Shown here piece after piece: positions 8,387 through 16,709 of a stretch of 57,299 bases of DNA. The stretch is from assembly GCA_946478235.1 (NCBI GenBank), contig CAMLBF010000010.1:1-57299 (forward strand), in the 5' to 3' direction. Within the stretch, counting starts at the first letter, position 1. Each line of letters begins with the position of its first letter. A model generated the notes under the pieces. The model saw only the letters and a program-made list of their open reading frames with translations, ran no database searches and was not told the origin of the DNA. A program made the translations under genes and the position numbers. The stretch is from an uncultured Bartonella sp. Lineage in GTDB: Bacteria > Pseudomonadota > Alphaproteobacteria > Rhizobiales > Rhizobiaceae.

Positions 8387-8407
8387 TGCGTGTCCTAAAG
8401 CTAGCAG

Positions 8408-8432
8408 ATAATGGCGGAATATCCGCCATTAT
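8408..8432 (-). promoter_or_regulatory. Intercistronic hairpin between gsiB and gsiC
   Basis: A perfect 11-bp stem (ATAATGGCGGA / TCCGCCATTAT) with a 3-nt loop sits in the 57-base gap after the downstream gsiB. There is no T-run, so it is more likely to protect the upstream gsiB message from 3' decay, giving more binding protein than permease, than to end transcription. Confidence 0.7.
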
Positions 8433-8443
8433 ACGTTAGTATA

Positions 8444-9973
8444 TCAATCAGCAAACTTGGCGTCTTCTAAAATGAAACCACCATCTGGCAACATGTAAAC
8501 ACCGCTTAGTTTTTTAGTTTTTGCAGAAAGATTATCTTTCTCGCCCAAGAAAATCCATGGCGCATCTTCAAAGATGGTTTTCTGTGCCTTGGCATATAAC
8601 TCAGCACGTTTTGTATCATCAGCTGTTTTGATAGCGTCAGCCAAATCTTTATCAACTGCGTCATTCTTATAATAAGCAACGTTGAACAAATTCGGTGGGA
8701 AGCTTTCACTTGCCAAGAGAGGACGCAAACCGTAATCGGCGTCACCTGTCGAGGCTGACCAACCACCAAACTGCATCTTCACTGTTGATTCTTCTGGCGT
8801 TCTTGCTCCCCATACACGATCGGCTTCAACACCAGATTCAAGTGGAGTTACATTAACCTTGACATTAACGGTAGCCAATTGTTGTTGCAAGAATTGCAAT
8901 GCGCGAACAACCATGGTGCTGTTTTTACCGAACATTTCGGTTTCAAAACCATTTGGATATCCAGCCTCAGCCAACAATTTTTTTGCTTTTTCTGGATTAT
9001 ATTCATATTTTCCGACATTGGTATAAAATTTCAACATTGGCGGAATTGGCGAAGTTGACGGTTCACAAAAACCGTTCATAACAACTTTACAAAAAGCCTG
9101 TTTATCGACAGCATAATTCAATGCCTGACGAACACGTACATCGTCAAACGGCTTTCTCATATTGTTTATAGCAACATAATATTCCGCAATTGATGGTTGT
9201 TTTATCACATCAAGCGTTGGCATTTTTTGCGCAACCGCAAATAATTCAGGTGGGAAATCTGGCACAAACTGTATTTCGCCTGCTTGCAACATAGCAAAAC
9301 GCGCACCACTTTCTGGCACTGAACGAATGACGATATCGTCAACGCTAACATCACCCTTCCAATAATGTTCGTTTTTCACAACTTCCAAAGTATCGCTTGT
9401 GCGTTTCTTGAATACAAAAGGACCGGTGCCAACTGGATGCATATCAATGTCCTTGCCATATTTTTCAAGAGCGGCAGGAGAAATCATCATTGTACCAGTA
9501 TGAGCAAGTGATGAAGGAAATGCACCATAAGGCTGCTTCAATATGATTTTAACCGTGTAATCATCAACAACTTCAACATGGTCAAGCATAGAAACAAGAA
9601 CACGACGAGAAAGTTTATTGTCTGGATTGGCAAGACGCTCAAGGTTGATTTTTACCGCTTGCGCATTGAACTCTGTGTCATCATGGAATTTAACATTTTT
9701 ACGAAGATAAAAAGTAAATTCTTTAGCATCGCTTGATGCTTCATAACGTTCAGCCAATAAAGGTTGGATATTCAAATCCTTATCAAAGCATAATAGCCCT
9801 TGATAGATTGTTCTCAACGAAGTCATGGTCAATGTATCGTTGATATTGGATGGATCAAGCTTAGTAAGATTGACAGGTACACCAACTGTCAAAGTTTTTG
9901 CCTGCGCCCAAGCTGGCATCAAGGCAAATGCGCTTACTAGTCCCGCAGCAAGCAATCTTTTCATCGTGAACAT
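8444..9973 (-). CDS. gsiB: Glutathione/peptide ABC transporter binding protein GsiB, copy 1
   Basis: The 509-residue periplasmic family-5 solute-binding protein has a signal peptide (residues 1 to about 25, ending AWAQA). The mature part carries the SBP_bac_5 signatures LTMTSLRTIYQGLLCFDKDL, KNVKFHDDTEFNA and MHPVGTGPFVFKK. It is closely related along its whole length to the paralogue at 10042-11571, most differences being conservative, so the two arose by tandem duplication. In the Gsi system the protein captures glutathione in the periplasm and delivers it to GsiCD. Two divergent copies may widen the range to related gamma-glutamyl or oligopeptides. Flanking hairpins at 10011 and 8408 isolate its message segment. 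Confidence 0.9.
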   Translation of the reverse strand: MFTMKRLLAAGLVSAFALMPAWAQAKTLTVGVPVNLTKLDPSNINDTLTMTSLRTIYQGLLCFDKDLNIQPLLAERYEASSDAKEFTFYLRKNVKFHDDTEFNAQAVKINLERLANPDNKLSRRVLVSMLDHVEVVDDYTVKIILKQPYGAFPSSLAHTGTMMISPAALEKYGKDIDMHPVGTGPFVFKKRTSDTLEVVKNEHYWKGDVSVDDIVIRSVPESGARFAMLQAGEIQFVPDFPPELFAVAQKMPTLDVIKQPSIAEYYVAINNMRKPFDDVRVRQALNYAVDKQAFCKVVMNGFCEPSTSPIPPMLKFYTNVGKYEYNPEKAKKLLAEAGYPNGFETEMFGKNSTMVVRALQFLQQQLATVNVKVNVTPLESGVEADRVWGARTPEESTVKMQFGGWSASTGDADYGLRPLLASESFPPNLFNVAYYKNDAVDKDLADAIKTADDTKRAELYAKAQKTIFEDAPWIFLGEKDNLSAKTKKLSGVYMLPDGGFILEDAKFAD

Positions 9974-10010
9974 AATTCTTCCAATCCGTTGTTCGGTTCA
10001 TCGTTTAGAA

Positions 10011-10031
10011 GGTGGCAGTTAAACTGCCACC
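10011..10031 (-). promoter_or_regulatory. Intercistronic hairpin between the two gsiB genes
   Basis: GGTGGCAGTT, one base, AACTGCCACC form a perfect 10-bp inverted repeat just before the stop of the upstream gsiB paralogue on the minus strand. It lies between duplicated binding-protein genes and lacks a T-run, so an mRNA-processing or stabilising role is likelier than termination. Confidence 0.7.
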
Positions 10032-10041
10032 AACATCACCA

Positions 10042-11571
10042 TTAATTCGAGAATTTTGCGCCTTCGAGCGAAAAACCACCATCTGGCAGCATATAGACGC
10101 CACTCAGAGATTTCGATTTTGCCGAAATATTCTGCTTTTGCGCCAAGAAGATCCATGGTGCATCATCAAAAACAATTTTTTGAACCTTGGCATAAGCATC
10201 TCCACGCTTTGCGTCATCAGCGGTTTTCAAACCATCTGCCAAAGCCTGATCGACTTTCTCGTTTTTATAATATGATGTGTTGTACATATTTGGTGGGAAA
10301 CTTGCTGTTGCCAACAATGGACGAAGACCATAATCGGCATCACCCGTTGAAGCAGACCAACCGCTATAAAGCATTTGTACTGTCGATTGTTCAGGCGATT
10401 GCGCACCCCAAACACGATCTGCTTCAACACCGGCTTCAAGCGGCGTAACCGTTACCTTCACATTTACCTTAGCAAGTTCTTGCTGCAAAAACTGCATAGC
10501 GCGAATAACGGATGTACTGTTTCTTGAGAATATCTCTGTCTGGAAACCATTTGGATAACCTGCTTCAGCCAAAAGCTTTTTGGCTTTTTCAGGGTTGAAT
10601 TCATATTGTCCAACATTGGTATAGAATTTCAGCAGCGGTGGAATTGGCGAGGTTGACGGTTCACAATAACCATTCAACACAACCTTACAAAATGCTTCCT
10701 TATTCACTGCATAGTTCAATGCCTGACGAACGCGAACATCGTCAAACGGCTTTTTCATCATATTCATCGACGCATAGAATTCGTAGATTGATGGCGCTGT
10801 GGTCACATCAAGCGTCGGGATTTTTTGTGCAACTTGCACCAATTCGGTTGGAAAATCAGGAACATATTGCAATTCACCAGCTTGTAACATAGCAAACCGT
10901 GCGCCACTTTCAGGCACTGAACGGATAATCACGCCATCGACACTTGGTTTTGTTCCCCAATAATTGTCGTTGCGCGTTACTTCTAAAATGTCACCACTCC
11001 ACTTTTTAAACGTGAAGGGTCCTGTACCTACTGGGTTACGGTCAATATCCTTGCCGTATTTCTTGATAGCAGCTGGTGAAATCATCATTGTGCCTGGATG
11101 GGCAAGAGATGATGCAAATGCACCATAAGGCTCTTTCAATGTTACTTTGACAGTATAGTCATCAACAACATCGACATGATCAATCATAGAGACCAGCGCA
11201 CGGCGCGACAATTTATTGTCAGGATTGGTCAACCGATCGAGATTGAACTTTACTGCCTCGGCATTAAAATCCGTGCCATCATGGAATTTTACGCCTTTGC
11301 GCAGATAAAAGGTAAATTCTTTTGCATCAGAAGATGCTTCATAACGTTCTGCCAAGAGTGGCACAACTTTGAAATCTTTATCAAAGCCCAACAGACCTTG
11401 GTAAACGGTACGCAACGCTGCCATCGTCAACGTATCATTAATGTTAGTCGGATCAAGCTTGGTGAGGTTGAACTCGACGCCTACGGACAATGGTTTTGCC
11501 TCTGCCCACATTGGCATAGCCATTACTGCCGAGACGAAACCTGCAGTCAGATATCGTTTAAAAAACTTCAA
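10042..11571 (-). CDS. gsiB: Glutathione/peptide ABC transporter binding protein GsiB, copy 2
   Basis: A second family-5 solute-binding protein, 509 residues from a TTG start at 11571. That start is preferred over the TTG at 11601 because AAAGGAGAGG lies directly upstream of it, the signal peptide then begins MKFFKRYLTAGFVSAVMAM like other exported proteins, and the length equals that of the paralogue at 8444-9973. The mature protein shares the LTKLDPTNINDTLTMAALRT and NPVGTGPFTFKKW segments with its twin. It is first in order after gsiA and probably transcribed with it. The two copies are similar enough to share a fold and pocket layout but differ at scattered positions, so they may prefer different peptides. 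Confidence 0.9.
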   Translation of the reverse strand: MKFFKRYLTAGFVSAVMAMPMWAEAKPLSVGVEFNLTKLDPTNINDTLTMAALRTVYQGLLGFDKDFKVVPLLAERYEASSDAKEFTFYLRKGVKFHDGTDFNAEAVKFNLDRLTNPDNKLSRRALVSMIDHVDVVDDYTVKVTLKEPYGAFASSLAHPGTMMISPAAIKKYGKDIDRNPVGTGPFTFKKWSGDILEVTRNDNYWGTKPSVDGVIIRSVPESGARFAMLQAGELQYVPDFPTELVQVAQKIPTLDVTTAPSIYEFYASMNMMKKPFDDVRVRQALNYAVNKEAFCKVVLNGYCEPSTSPIPPLLKFYTNVGQYEFNPEKAKKLLAEAGYPNGFQTEIFSRNSTSVIRAMQFLQQELAKVNVKVTVTPLEAGVEADRVWGAQSPEQSTVQMLYSGWSASTGDADYGLRPLLATASFPPNMYNTSYYKNEKVDQALADGLKTADDAKRGDAYAKVQKIVFDDAPWIFLAQKQNISAKSKSLSGVYMLPDGGFSLEGAKFSN

Positions 11572-11601
11572 TTTAGCCTCTCCTTTACGTATTTTCCCCA
11601 A

Positions 11602-13470
11602 TTATTGTACATTATCAAATACCCCCACCGCGTGACGGGCAACAAAATGTTCAGGCTCGACTTCTACCAAAGGTTTAACCAACGGTTCATCACCGGGAGC
11701 CCTTACCGGACTTGGCACTTCACCTTCGATCAACGGCCTCTCGATAAAGCGCCGTTCTGGATCTGCAATCGGCACAGCCGAAAGCAATCTTTTTGTATAA
11801 GGATGCAGCGGATTATTAAACACCGATTGCCTTGGACCAATCTCGACGATCTGACCCAAATACATAACCGCAACCCTGTGGCTTATCCGTTCCACCACCG
11901 CCATATCATGGCTTATAAACAGATAGGAAAGACTAAGCTTTTTCTGTAAATCCATTAAAAGATTGACAATTTGCGCCTGAATAGACACGTCAAGTGCGGC
12001 AACGGCCTCATCTGCAATCAGTAATTCTGGGGCGCAGGCCAAAGCACGTGCAATACAAATGCGCTGACGTTGACCACCTGAAAATTCATGCGGATAACGG
12101 CGTGCGACATGTCCGGGCAAACCAACGGCATCAAGCAGTTCCTGCACGCGCTCATCCACTTTGTTCGACGCAACAAGCTTATGCGTTAATAGCGGTTCAG
12201 CAATGGAAAAACCAACCGTCAAACGCGGATCAAGCGAGGCAAACGGATCCTGAAAAACATATTGAATGTTCTGCCGTATTTTTTGCCGTTGATGGTGGTT
12301 CATCTGCAAAATATCTTCACCATGCAAACGAATAGCACCACTTAGTGGCGTTGCCAGTTGCATAATGGTACGCCCAACTGTGGATTTGCCGCAGCCACTT
12401 TCACCAACAAGTGCCAATGTCTCACCGGCTTTGATGGAAAAACTAACCTGCTCAGCTGCATGGACACGACCGGTTACCTTGCCAAAAAAATTCTTTTTAA
12501 CATCATATCGCGTCACCAATTTATCAACAGCAAGCACAGTGTCATTGTCTTTCACTGTATCTTGCGACGGTGCCTGGACCGGTTCTTTCCCCAGCTCTCT
12601 CAAATCAAATGGACGCGGTAATTTTTCATTCGATAATGCGCCTAGCTGTGGAACAGCCGATAACAACTCCTTGGTATAGGGTTGTTGTGGATTTCTGAAG
12701 ATATCGCGCGAGATACCCTCTTCAATCTTGTCACCACGGCACATAACCAAAACGCGGTCTGCAACCTCGGCAACAACGCCCATGTCATGGGTAATAAATA
12801 CCACACCCATACCAAGCTCATCTTGCAACATACGGATCAAACGCAAAATCTGCGCTTGGATTGTTACATCTAAAGCGGTTGTCGGCTCATCAGCAATGAG
12901 CAATTGCGGGCAACAGGCCAGCGCCATTGCAATCATCACTCTCTGTCGCATACCACCCGACAATTGGTGTGGGTGACGGTCAAGTAAACCTTTTGCATCG
13001 GGAATACGTACTTTTTCGAGCATAGCAAGAGCTTCCGCCCTCACCTCTTTATGGGTGCCGCCCTGATGCAACCGAATAGCTTCACCAATCTGGTCGCCAA
13101 TTGTGAAAACGGGATTGAGCGACGTCATTGGTTCCTGAAAAATCATTGCGATATCTTTGCCGCGAACCTTATTCATCTGCGACATCGACATTTTGGCAAA
13201 GTCAGTTATGCCTTCTGGATGGTTGAAAAGAATCTCACCTTCAGCAATCTTGCCACCACCAAATTCAATCAAGCGCATAATCGAAAGGGATGTAACAGAT
13301 TTTCCCGAACCGCTTTCACCGACGATCGCTAATGTTTCGCCAGCGTTAACGGTAAAGTCCAACGATTTGACAGCGCGAAAAACGCCGTCCTCAGTTTTAA
13401 AATCTACACTCAGTCCTTTGACCTGCAAAAGCGGTGCATCCATGCTTAATGGCCTCTTTTCTTTCATCAT
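11602..13470 (-). CDS. gsiA: Glutathione import ATP-binding protein GsiA (fused double ATPase)
   Basis: Two complete ABC ATPase domains are fused in one chain of about 622 residues, the architecture of E. coli GsiA (623 aa) rather than separate DppD/DppF. The first domain has [16 protein letters not shown] and ADEPTTALD; the second has [17 protein letters not shown] and ADEAVAALD. The C-terminal sequences [22 protein letters not shown] and [12 protein letters not shown] are typical. I chose the ATG at 13470 because no Shine-Dalgarno precedes the longer start at 13506, and because it lies one base after the stop of the upstream ORF (TGA-A-ATG), implying translational coupling. It powers uptake of glutathione or peptides through GsiCD. 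Confidence 0.93.
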   Translation of the reverse strand: MMKEKRPLSMDAPLLQVKGLSVDFKTEDGVFRAVKSLDFTVNAGETLAIVGESGSGKSVTSLSIMRLIEFGGGKIAEGEILFNHPEGITDFAKMSMSQMNKVRGKDIAMIFQEPMTSLNPVFTIGDQIGEAIRLHQGGTHKEVRAEALAMLEKVRIPDAKGLLDRHPHQLSGGMRQRVMIAMALACCPQLLIADEPTTALDVTIQAQILRLIRMLQDELGMGVVFITHDMGVVAEVADRVLVMCRGDKIEEGISRDIFRNPQQPYTKELLSAVPQLGALSNEKLPRPFDLRELGKEPVQAPSQDTVKDNDTVLAVDKLVTRYDVKKNFFGKVTGRVHAAEQVSFSIKAGETLALVGESGCGKSTVGRTIMQLATPLSGAIRLHGEDILQMNHHQRQKIRQNIQYVFQDPFASLDPRLTVGFSIAEPLLTHKLVASNKVDERVQELLDAVGLPGHVARRYPHEFSGGQRQRICIARALACAPELLIADEAVAALDVSIQAQIVNLLMDLQKKLSLSYLFISHDMAVVERISHRVAVMYLGQIVEIGPRQSVFNNPLHPYTKRLLSAVPIADPERRFIERPLIEGEVPSPVRAPGDEPLVKPLVEVEPEHFVARHAVGVFDNVQ

Positions 13471-13471
13471 T

Positions 13472-13918
13472 TCAACCGCTTCCCAGCATCCTCTTACCGT
13501 AAGCATTCGTTAACGGTTTTTTAGCCCAATAAAGATGTGACAAAAGCTGTTTTTTCAACCTGTCTACGTGAATAGCCCTAATTTTTATCAAAACCAAACC
13601 CGACATAACAGCTTTTACCATCGCAATAACGCGATATGTCTTTAAATGGAACAACTTGAACGTGAGTCCTGTGCAAGAATGGTTAAGCCTGTGGATAACC
13701 AAACCATACAATCCAATAAATATCGATAAAAACGTTTTCTCACACATATGAGCAAAACGGACAACTGTGCACCGTCTTATTTTTTGCCCCCCACTTTTCA
13801 TCGGATTTATTTTATCTTCATCTTTCCCTTGCAAGAAATACTCAACGATCCGTAGGTTGTCTGGCGTCAAACTATTTGTTTTCTTCAACTGTCTTATTGT
13901 CGGGCGCAATTCTTCCAT
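13472..13918 (-). CDS. Unassigned ORF coupled to gsiA; possible remnant of an RpiR-type regulator
   Basis: A 148-residue frame starts at an ATG with a strong AAAGGAG five bases upstream and ends one base before the gsiA start, so it is positioned like a genuine first gene of the gsi operon. The first 60 residues (MEELRPTIRQLKKTNSL, then NLRIVEYFLQ and CTVVRFAH) recall the helix-turn-helix start of MurR/RpiR regulators, where a TVVRF motif sits in the recognition helix. The remainder is Lys/Arg/His-rich and does not resemble the sugar-isomerase domain of that family. It may be a broken regulator whose translation still feeds gsiA, or a leader protein. The resemblance is weak. Confidence 0.4.
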   Translation of the reverse strand: MEELRPTIRQLKKTNSLTPDNLRIVEYFLQGKDEDKINPMKSGGQKIRRCTVVRFAHMCEKTFLSIFIGLYGLVIHRLNHSCTGLTFKLFHLKTYRVIAMVKAVMSGLVLIKIRAIHVDRLKKQLLSHLYWAKKPLTNAYGKRMLGSG

Positions 13919-13939
13919 AGGACTCCTTTTCAGCGGCAA

Positions 13940-14571
13940 AACATATCAGCATCTTTTGAAAAAGAAATAATTTTTTTATCGAATGTTTAACAACATATCA
14001 CGACGTCCTATTTATCAGCCATATCTGAGGAAATTATATTCCAATATTTTCAAAAAACTTTTAGATAATCACTGTCAAATAGAATAGTATTTCATGGAAA
14101 TGCGATTCACTGACCTATGCAATATCGCTTACTGAAGCAAAATCGCTGCCATATGCAACATCACTAACCTTCTGTATCACGCAGCACCGCTGACCTTGTG
14201 TATTTTGTCAAACAAGTAAGATTGCGAGCCGCATATGCCTTTTGAGTCCCCCTTTTGAACATAGCCCCTTCTATCGCACCACTATCGCCGTATACTCCGG
14301 TTTCATCTTCGCAGATTTAACAAAAATCAGGCATATCATTGATTCACTTAAACCCATGATCGCGCGACCCGTATTGGCCAACCGATAGCACGCATGGAAA
14401 CATCTTATGCGCACATAAAACAGCCGAATTGGTGACGTTTATAAAGCCAAAGATTATGAAAACGACTATAAGCTTTCAAAAATAGCTGAGTGTTTTACCA
14501 ACAGCACAGTTTAACAAATATGTTTCATCATATTCGCGTAAATCACTGACAAAATTTGACGCTTACAACAG
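13940..14571. other. Gene-free spacer upstream of the gsi operon
   Basis: About 630 bases separate the gsiA-linked ORF from the peptidase gene ending at 14572. The stretch holds the five-copy repeat at 14101-14200 and otherwise no frame I can support. The gsi promoter is expected here. A fragment near 14355-14430 reads open for about 20 codons but matches nothing I know. Confidence 0.5.
14101..14200. repeat. Five imperfect tandem copies of a 17-19 bp unit
   Basis: Units starting near 14102, 14119, 14137, 14155 and 14174 follow the consensus GCAAYATCRCTKACC. The last copy is stretched to about 26 bases. The array lies upstream of the gsi operon in otherwise unique intergenic DNA. A similar word, TTGCAACATCGTTTACTGCT, occurs at 27098-27117 upstream of pxpA. 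Confidence 0.65.
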
Positions 14572-15621
14572 CTACTCAAGCATGGACTGCAAAGAATAAA
14601 AGCATGATGGCTGCATTGTTTTGGCATCAATACCAGTCGTTGTTTCGGCCATCCACAAGGACCGCAAGATGCTTTCTTCTGTTGCTTCAATAACCGCCTC
14701 AAAAAAGGGCGAAAGCTCACTATCCTGAATATGTGGGATATTCTGCAATTGCGGTGTTTCACTTACACGAATACGCATAAGCTCATGCGTTGAAAACGCC
14801 AAACCAAAATCTCCCGAACCATTACTCAAGGCGGCTCCCGTGCGGGCAAGCCCTCCAACAGTTCGGTTGGCAAGACGTTTTAACTGGCGCGCACATAAAG
14901 GTGCATCCGTTGCAACAATCATGATAATCGAGCCGTCTTTATCCGCTGTTTTGCCTGATGATAAAATGGCTGGACCATTGTTAAAGCGCAAATGCCCACC
15001 AAAATTAGATTGTACCAGAACACCAATCGTATAGCGATGCCCCATCACGTCGACAAGACGCGATGATGTTCCAATACCGCCTTTCAAACCAAAAGCGACA
15101 GTCCCCGTGCCTGCCCCCACGCCACCTTCTGCAAAGGCGCCAGTGGTAGCACGATTTAATGCCAATTCCATTTCTTCTAAGGTGGGGCGCGCGAGTCTGA
15201 TATTATTTAGCCGTGAATCATTTGTCTCACCAACAACCGCATTGATAGAGGTAACATGCTCATTACCTTCTTGTTTAATTGTAAAGCGGTTCAGCGCTTC
15301 AATTGCGCGGCCTGTCGCCAATGTATTTGTTAGAAGGATTGGTGTTTCCAGCTCTCCCAATTCTTCAACTTGCACAGAACCAGCAAATTTGCCGAATCCG
15401 TTAAAAGGGGAAAACCCCGCTGGCACTTTGTTTTGAAAAATATTGTCGCCATGTGGAAAAATTGCTGTTGCGCCAGTGCGAATATCATCGCCCTCAATCA
15501 GAGTTATATGCCCAACGCGTACACCTTTTACATCTGTTAATGCGTTAAGTGCGCCCTTTTTATAGAGATGGGACACATATTTTTCCGGCATAGCAACATC
15601 TGATTCTTGAAAATGGGGCAT
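14572..15621 (-). CDS. P1 family aminopeptidase (DmpA/BapA-like L-aminopeptidase D-esterase)
   Basis: The 349-residue protein matches the DmpA/beta-aminopeptidyl peptidase family (P1), Ntn-like enzymes that self-cleave ahead of a catalytic serine. The site is visible in LSNGSGDFGLAFST, giving Gly268|Ser269. Other family text includes VRVGHITLIEGDDIRTGATA, KVPAGFSPFNGFGKFAG, TGTVAFGLKGGIGTSSR and TVGGLARTGA. Members release N-terminal L-amino acids, hydrolyse D-amino-acid esters or cleave beta-peptides. It is on the same strand as the gsi operon but separated from it by about 650 bases, so it probably has its own message. With DppA and IaaA it makes a third unusual peptidase in 12 kb. Confidence 0.9.
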   Translation of the reverse strand: MPHFQESDVAMPEKYVSHLYKKGALNALTDVKGVRVGHITLIEGDDIRTGATAIFPHGDNIFQNKVPAGFSPFNGFGKFAGSVQVEELGELETPILLTNTLATGRAIEALNRFTIKQEGNEHVTSINAVVGETNDSRLNNIRLARPTLEEMELALNRATTGAFAEGGVGAGTGTVAFGLKGGIGTSSRLVDVMGHRYTIGVLVQSNFGGHLRFNNGPAILSSGKTADKDGSIIMIVATDAPLCARQLKRLANRTVGGLARTGAALSNGSGDFGLAFSTHELMRIRVSETPQLQNIPHIQDSELSPFFEAVIEATEESILRSLWMAETTTGIDAKTMQPSCFYSLQSMLE

Positions 15622-15697
15622 ATAACAAACCTTTATCTATCCATTGGCTTAAATGCTGGCGGCATATTCGCAAACCCTGCGACATAGTCGCAAACTT

Positions 15698-16462
15698 TTA
15701 AGCAAATAAAACCTTGGTTGGCAAATCCCCATACACACTATGCGACTCTTCATCGGGTTTGCGATCTGTTACCAGATAATCGACATCGCGCATCGTTGCG
15801 ACTGTAAATGTACCCTGTTTGGAAAACTTTGAATGATCTGCCAGAATAACGGTTTGTTCCGATTGTTTTATCATTGCACGTGCAATTTCTGCTTCCTGCA
15901 AATCAAAATCACTCACAATATTGTTGCTGACTGCTCCGGCTGTCAAAACGGCATAACGGGCGTGGAATTTTTTAATCTGTTCAATCGCCAGCATACCAAC
16001 ATTTTCATCATTATCCCGATTGTAGTTGCCGCCTAAGACAAAAACTTCATGATTTGGGTTGGAACTGACGATCTTGGCAACCGTATTGGAATTGGTGATA
16101 ATAATTAGCCTTGAAAGATCGGCAATTGCTTCAGCAAACATTGCCGTTGTACTTCCAGTATCAACAAACAGTGTGTCACCACTTTTAAAAAGCCGCGCAG
16201 CCAAACGACAAAGAGTGCGTTTCGCTTCGACATTCTCGGTCATGCGTGCGGCAAACGAACCTTCAACACCCTTGAATGGCGTTAATTCTGAACGTGCTCC
16301 ACCATGGAATTTTTTGATAAGTCCCTGTTGATCAAGGAACGTCAAATCACGCCGAATAGTTTCTTTAGAAACATCCAATTTCTCTGCTAATTCATCAACA
16401 CTAATTTCATTAGCAGCTCTTACAAGCACAACAATTTTTTCGTGCCTTTGGTTACGCTCCAA
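15698..16462 (-). CDS. DeoR/GlpR family transcriptional regulator
   Basis: The protein (254 aa) starts MERNQRHEKIVVLVR at a TTG with GAAGGA nine bases upstream. Upstream in-frame starts give an atypical leader and lack a Shine-Dalgarno. It has the DeoR N-terminal helix-turn-helix (ISVDELAEKLDVSKETIRRDL, about residues 19-39), the KFHGGAR hinge and the sugar-phosphate-sensing domain (DTGSTTAMFAEAI, VFVLGGNYNRDNDENVG, ILADHSKF, TDRKPDEE). It is divergent from the FAD-oxidase/kinase operon, and three 20-bp-spaced motifs lie between them, so it probably represses that operon and itself. By analogy with GlpR the effector would be a phosphorylated polyol, perhaps glycerol 3-phosphate. Confidence 0.88.
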   Translation of the reverse strand: MERNQRHEKIVVLVRAANEISVDELAEKLDVSKETIRRDLTFLDQQGLIKKFHGGARSELTPFKGVEGSFAARMTENVEAKRTLCRLAARLFKSGDTLFVDTGSTTAMFAEAIADLSRLIIITNSNTVAKIVSSNPNHEVFVLGGNYNRDNDENVGMLAIEQIKKFHARYAVLTAGAVSNNIVSDFDLQEAEIARAMIKQSEQTVILADHSKFSKQGTFTVATMRDVDYLVTDRKPDEESHSVYGDLPTKVLFA

Positions 16463-16635
16463 GTCTTCTAATCCTTCAATCTTAATTATTACTCTTGCAC
16501 ATAAAACGTGATTATCTGTGTCGCAACCCCATATCAACCCCTACAACCATAAAGCGAATAAATTTTTTGTATCAATATTAAGTTTAATACCGTTTTATGC
16601 TCTATGAGGGTTTACTTGCGTCAAAAAACTATATA

Positions 16636-16686
16636 CCGATCAGTCATAGTATATTCCGAACAGTCACATGATTGACCGAACGGTAA
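16636..16686 (+). promoter_or_regulatory. Three direct motifs at exact 20-bp spacing, candidate DeoR operator
   Basis: CCGATCAGTCA at 16636, CCGAACAGTCA at 16656 and CCGAACGGTAA at 16676 share the consensus CCGAWCRGTMA with starts exactly 20 bp apart, about two helical turns, so all three face the same side of DNA. They lie between the divergent regulator and the oxidase gene, immediately before its Shine-Dalgarno (AAGGAGG, 16694-16700). Confidence 0.65.
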
Positions 16687-16709
16687 TTTTTATAAGGAGG
16701 TTTTATCTC

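Noticed and set aside
14355..14430. Short open segment that looked like a remnant transposase or regulator
   Set aside because: About 20 codons only, with no conserved motif, no inverted repeats and no target duplication nearby.
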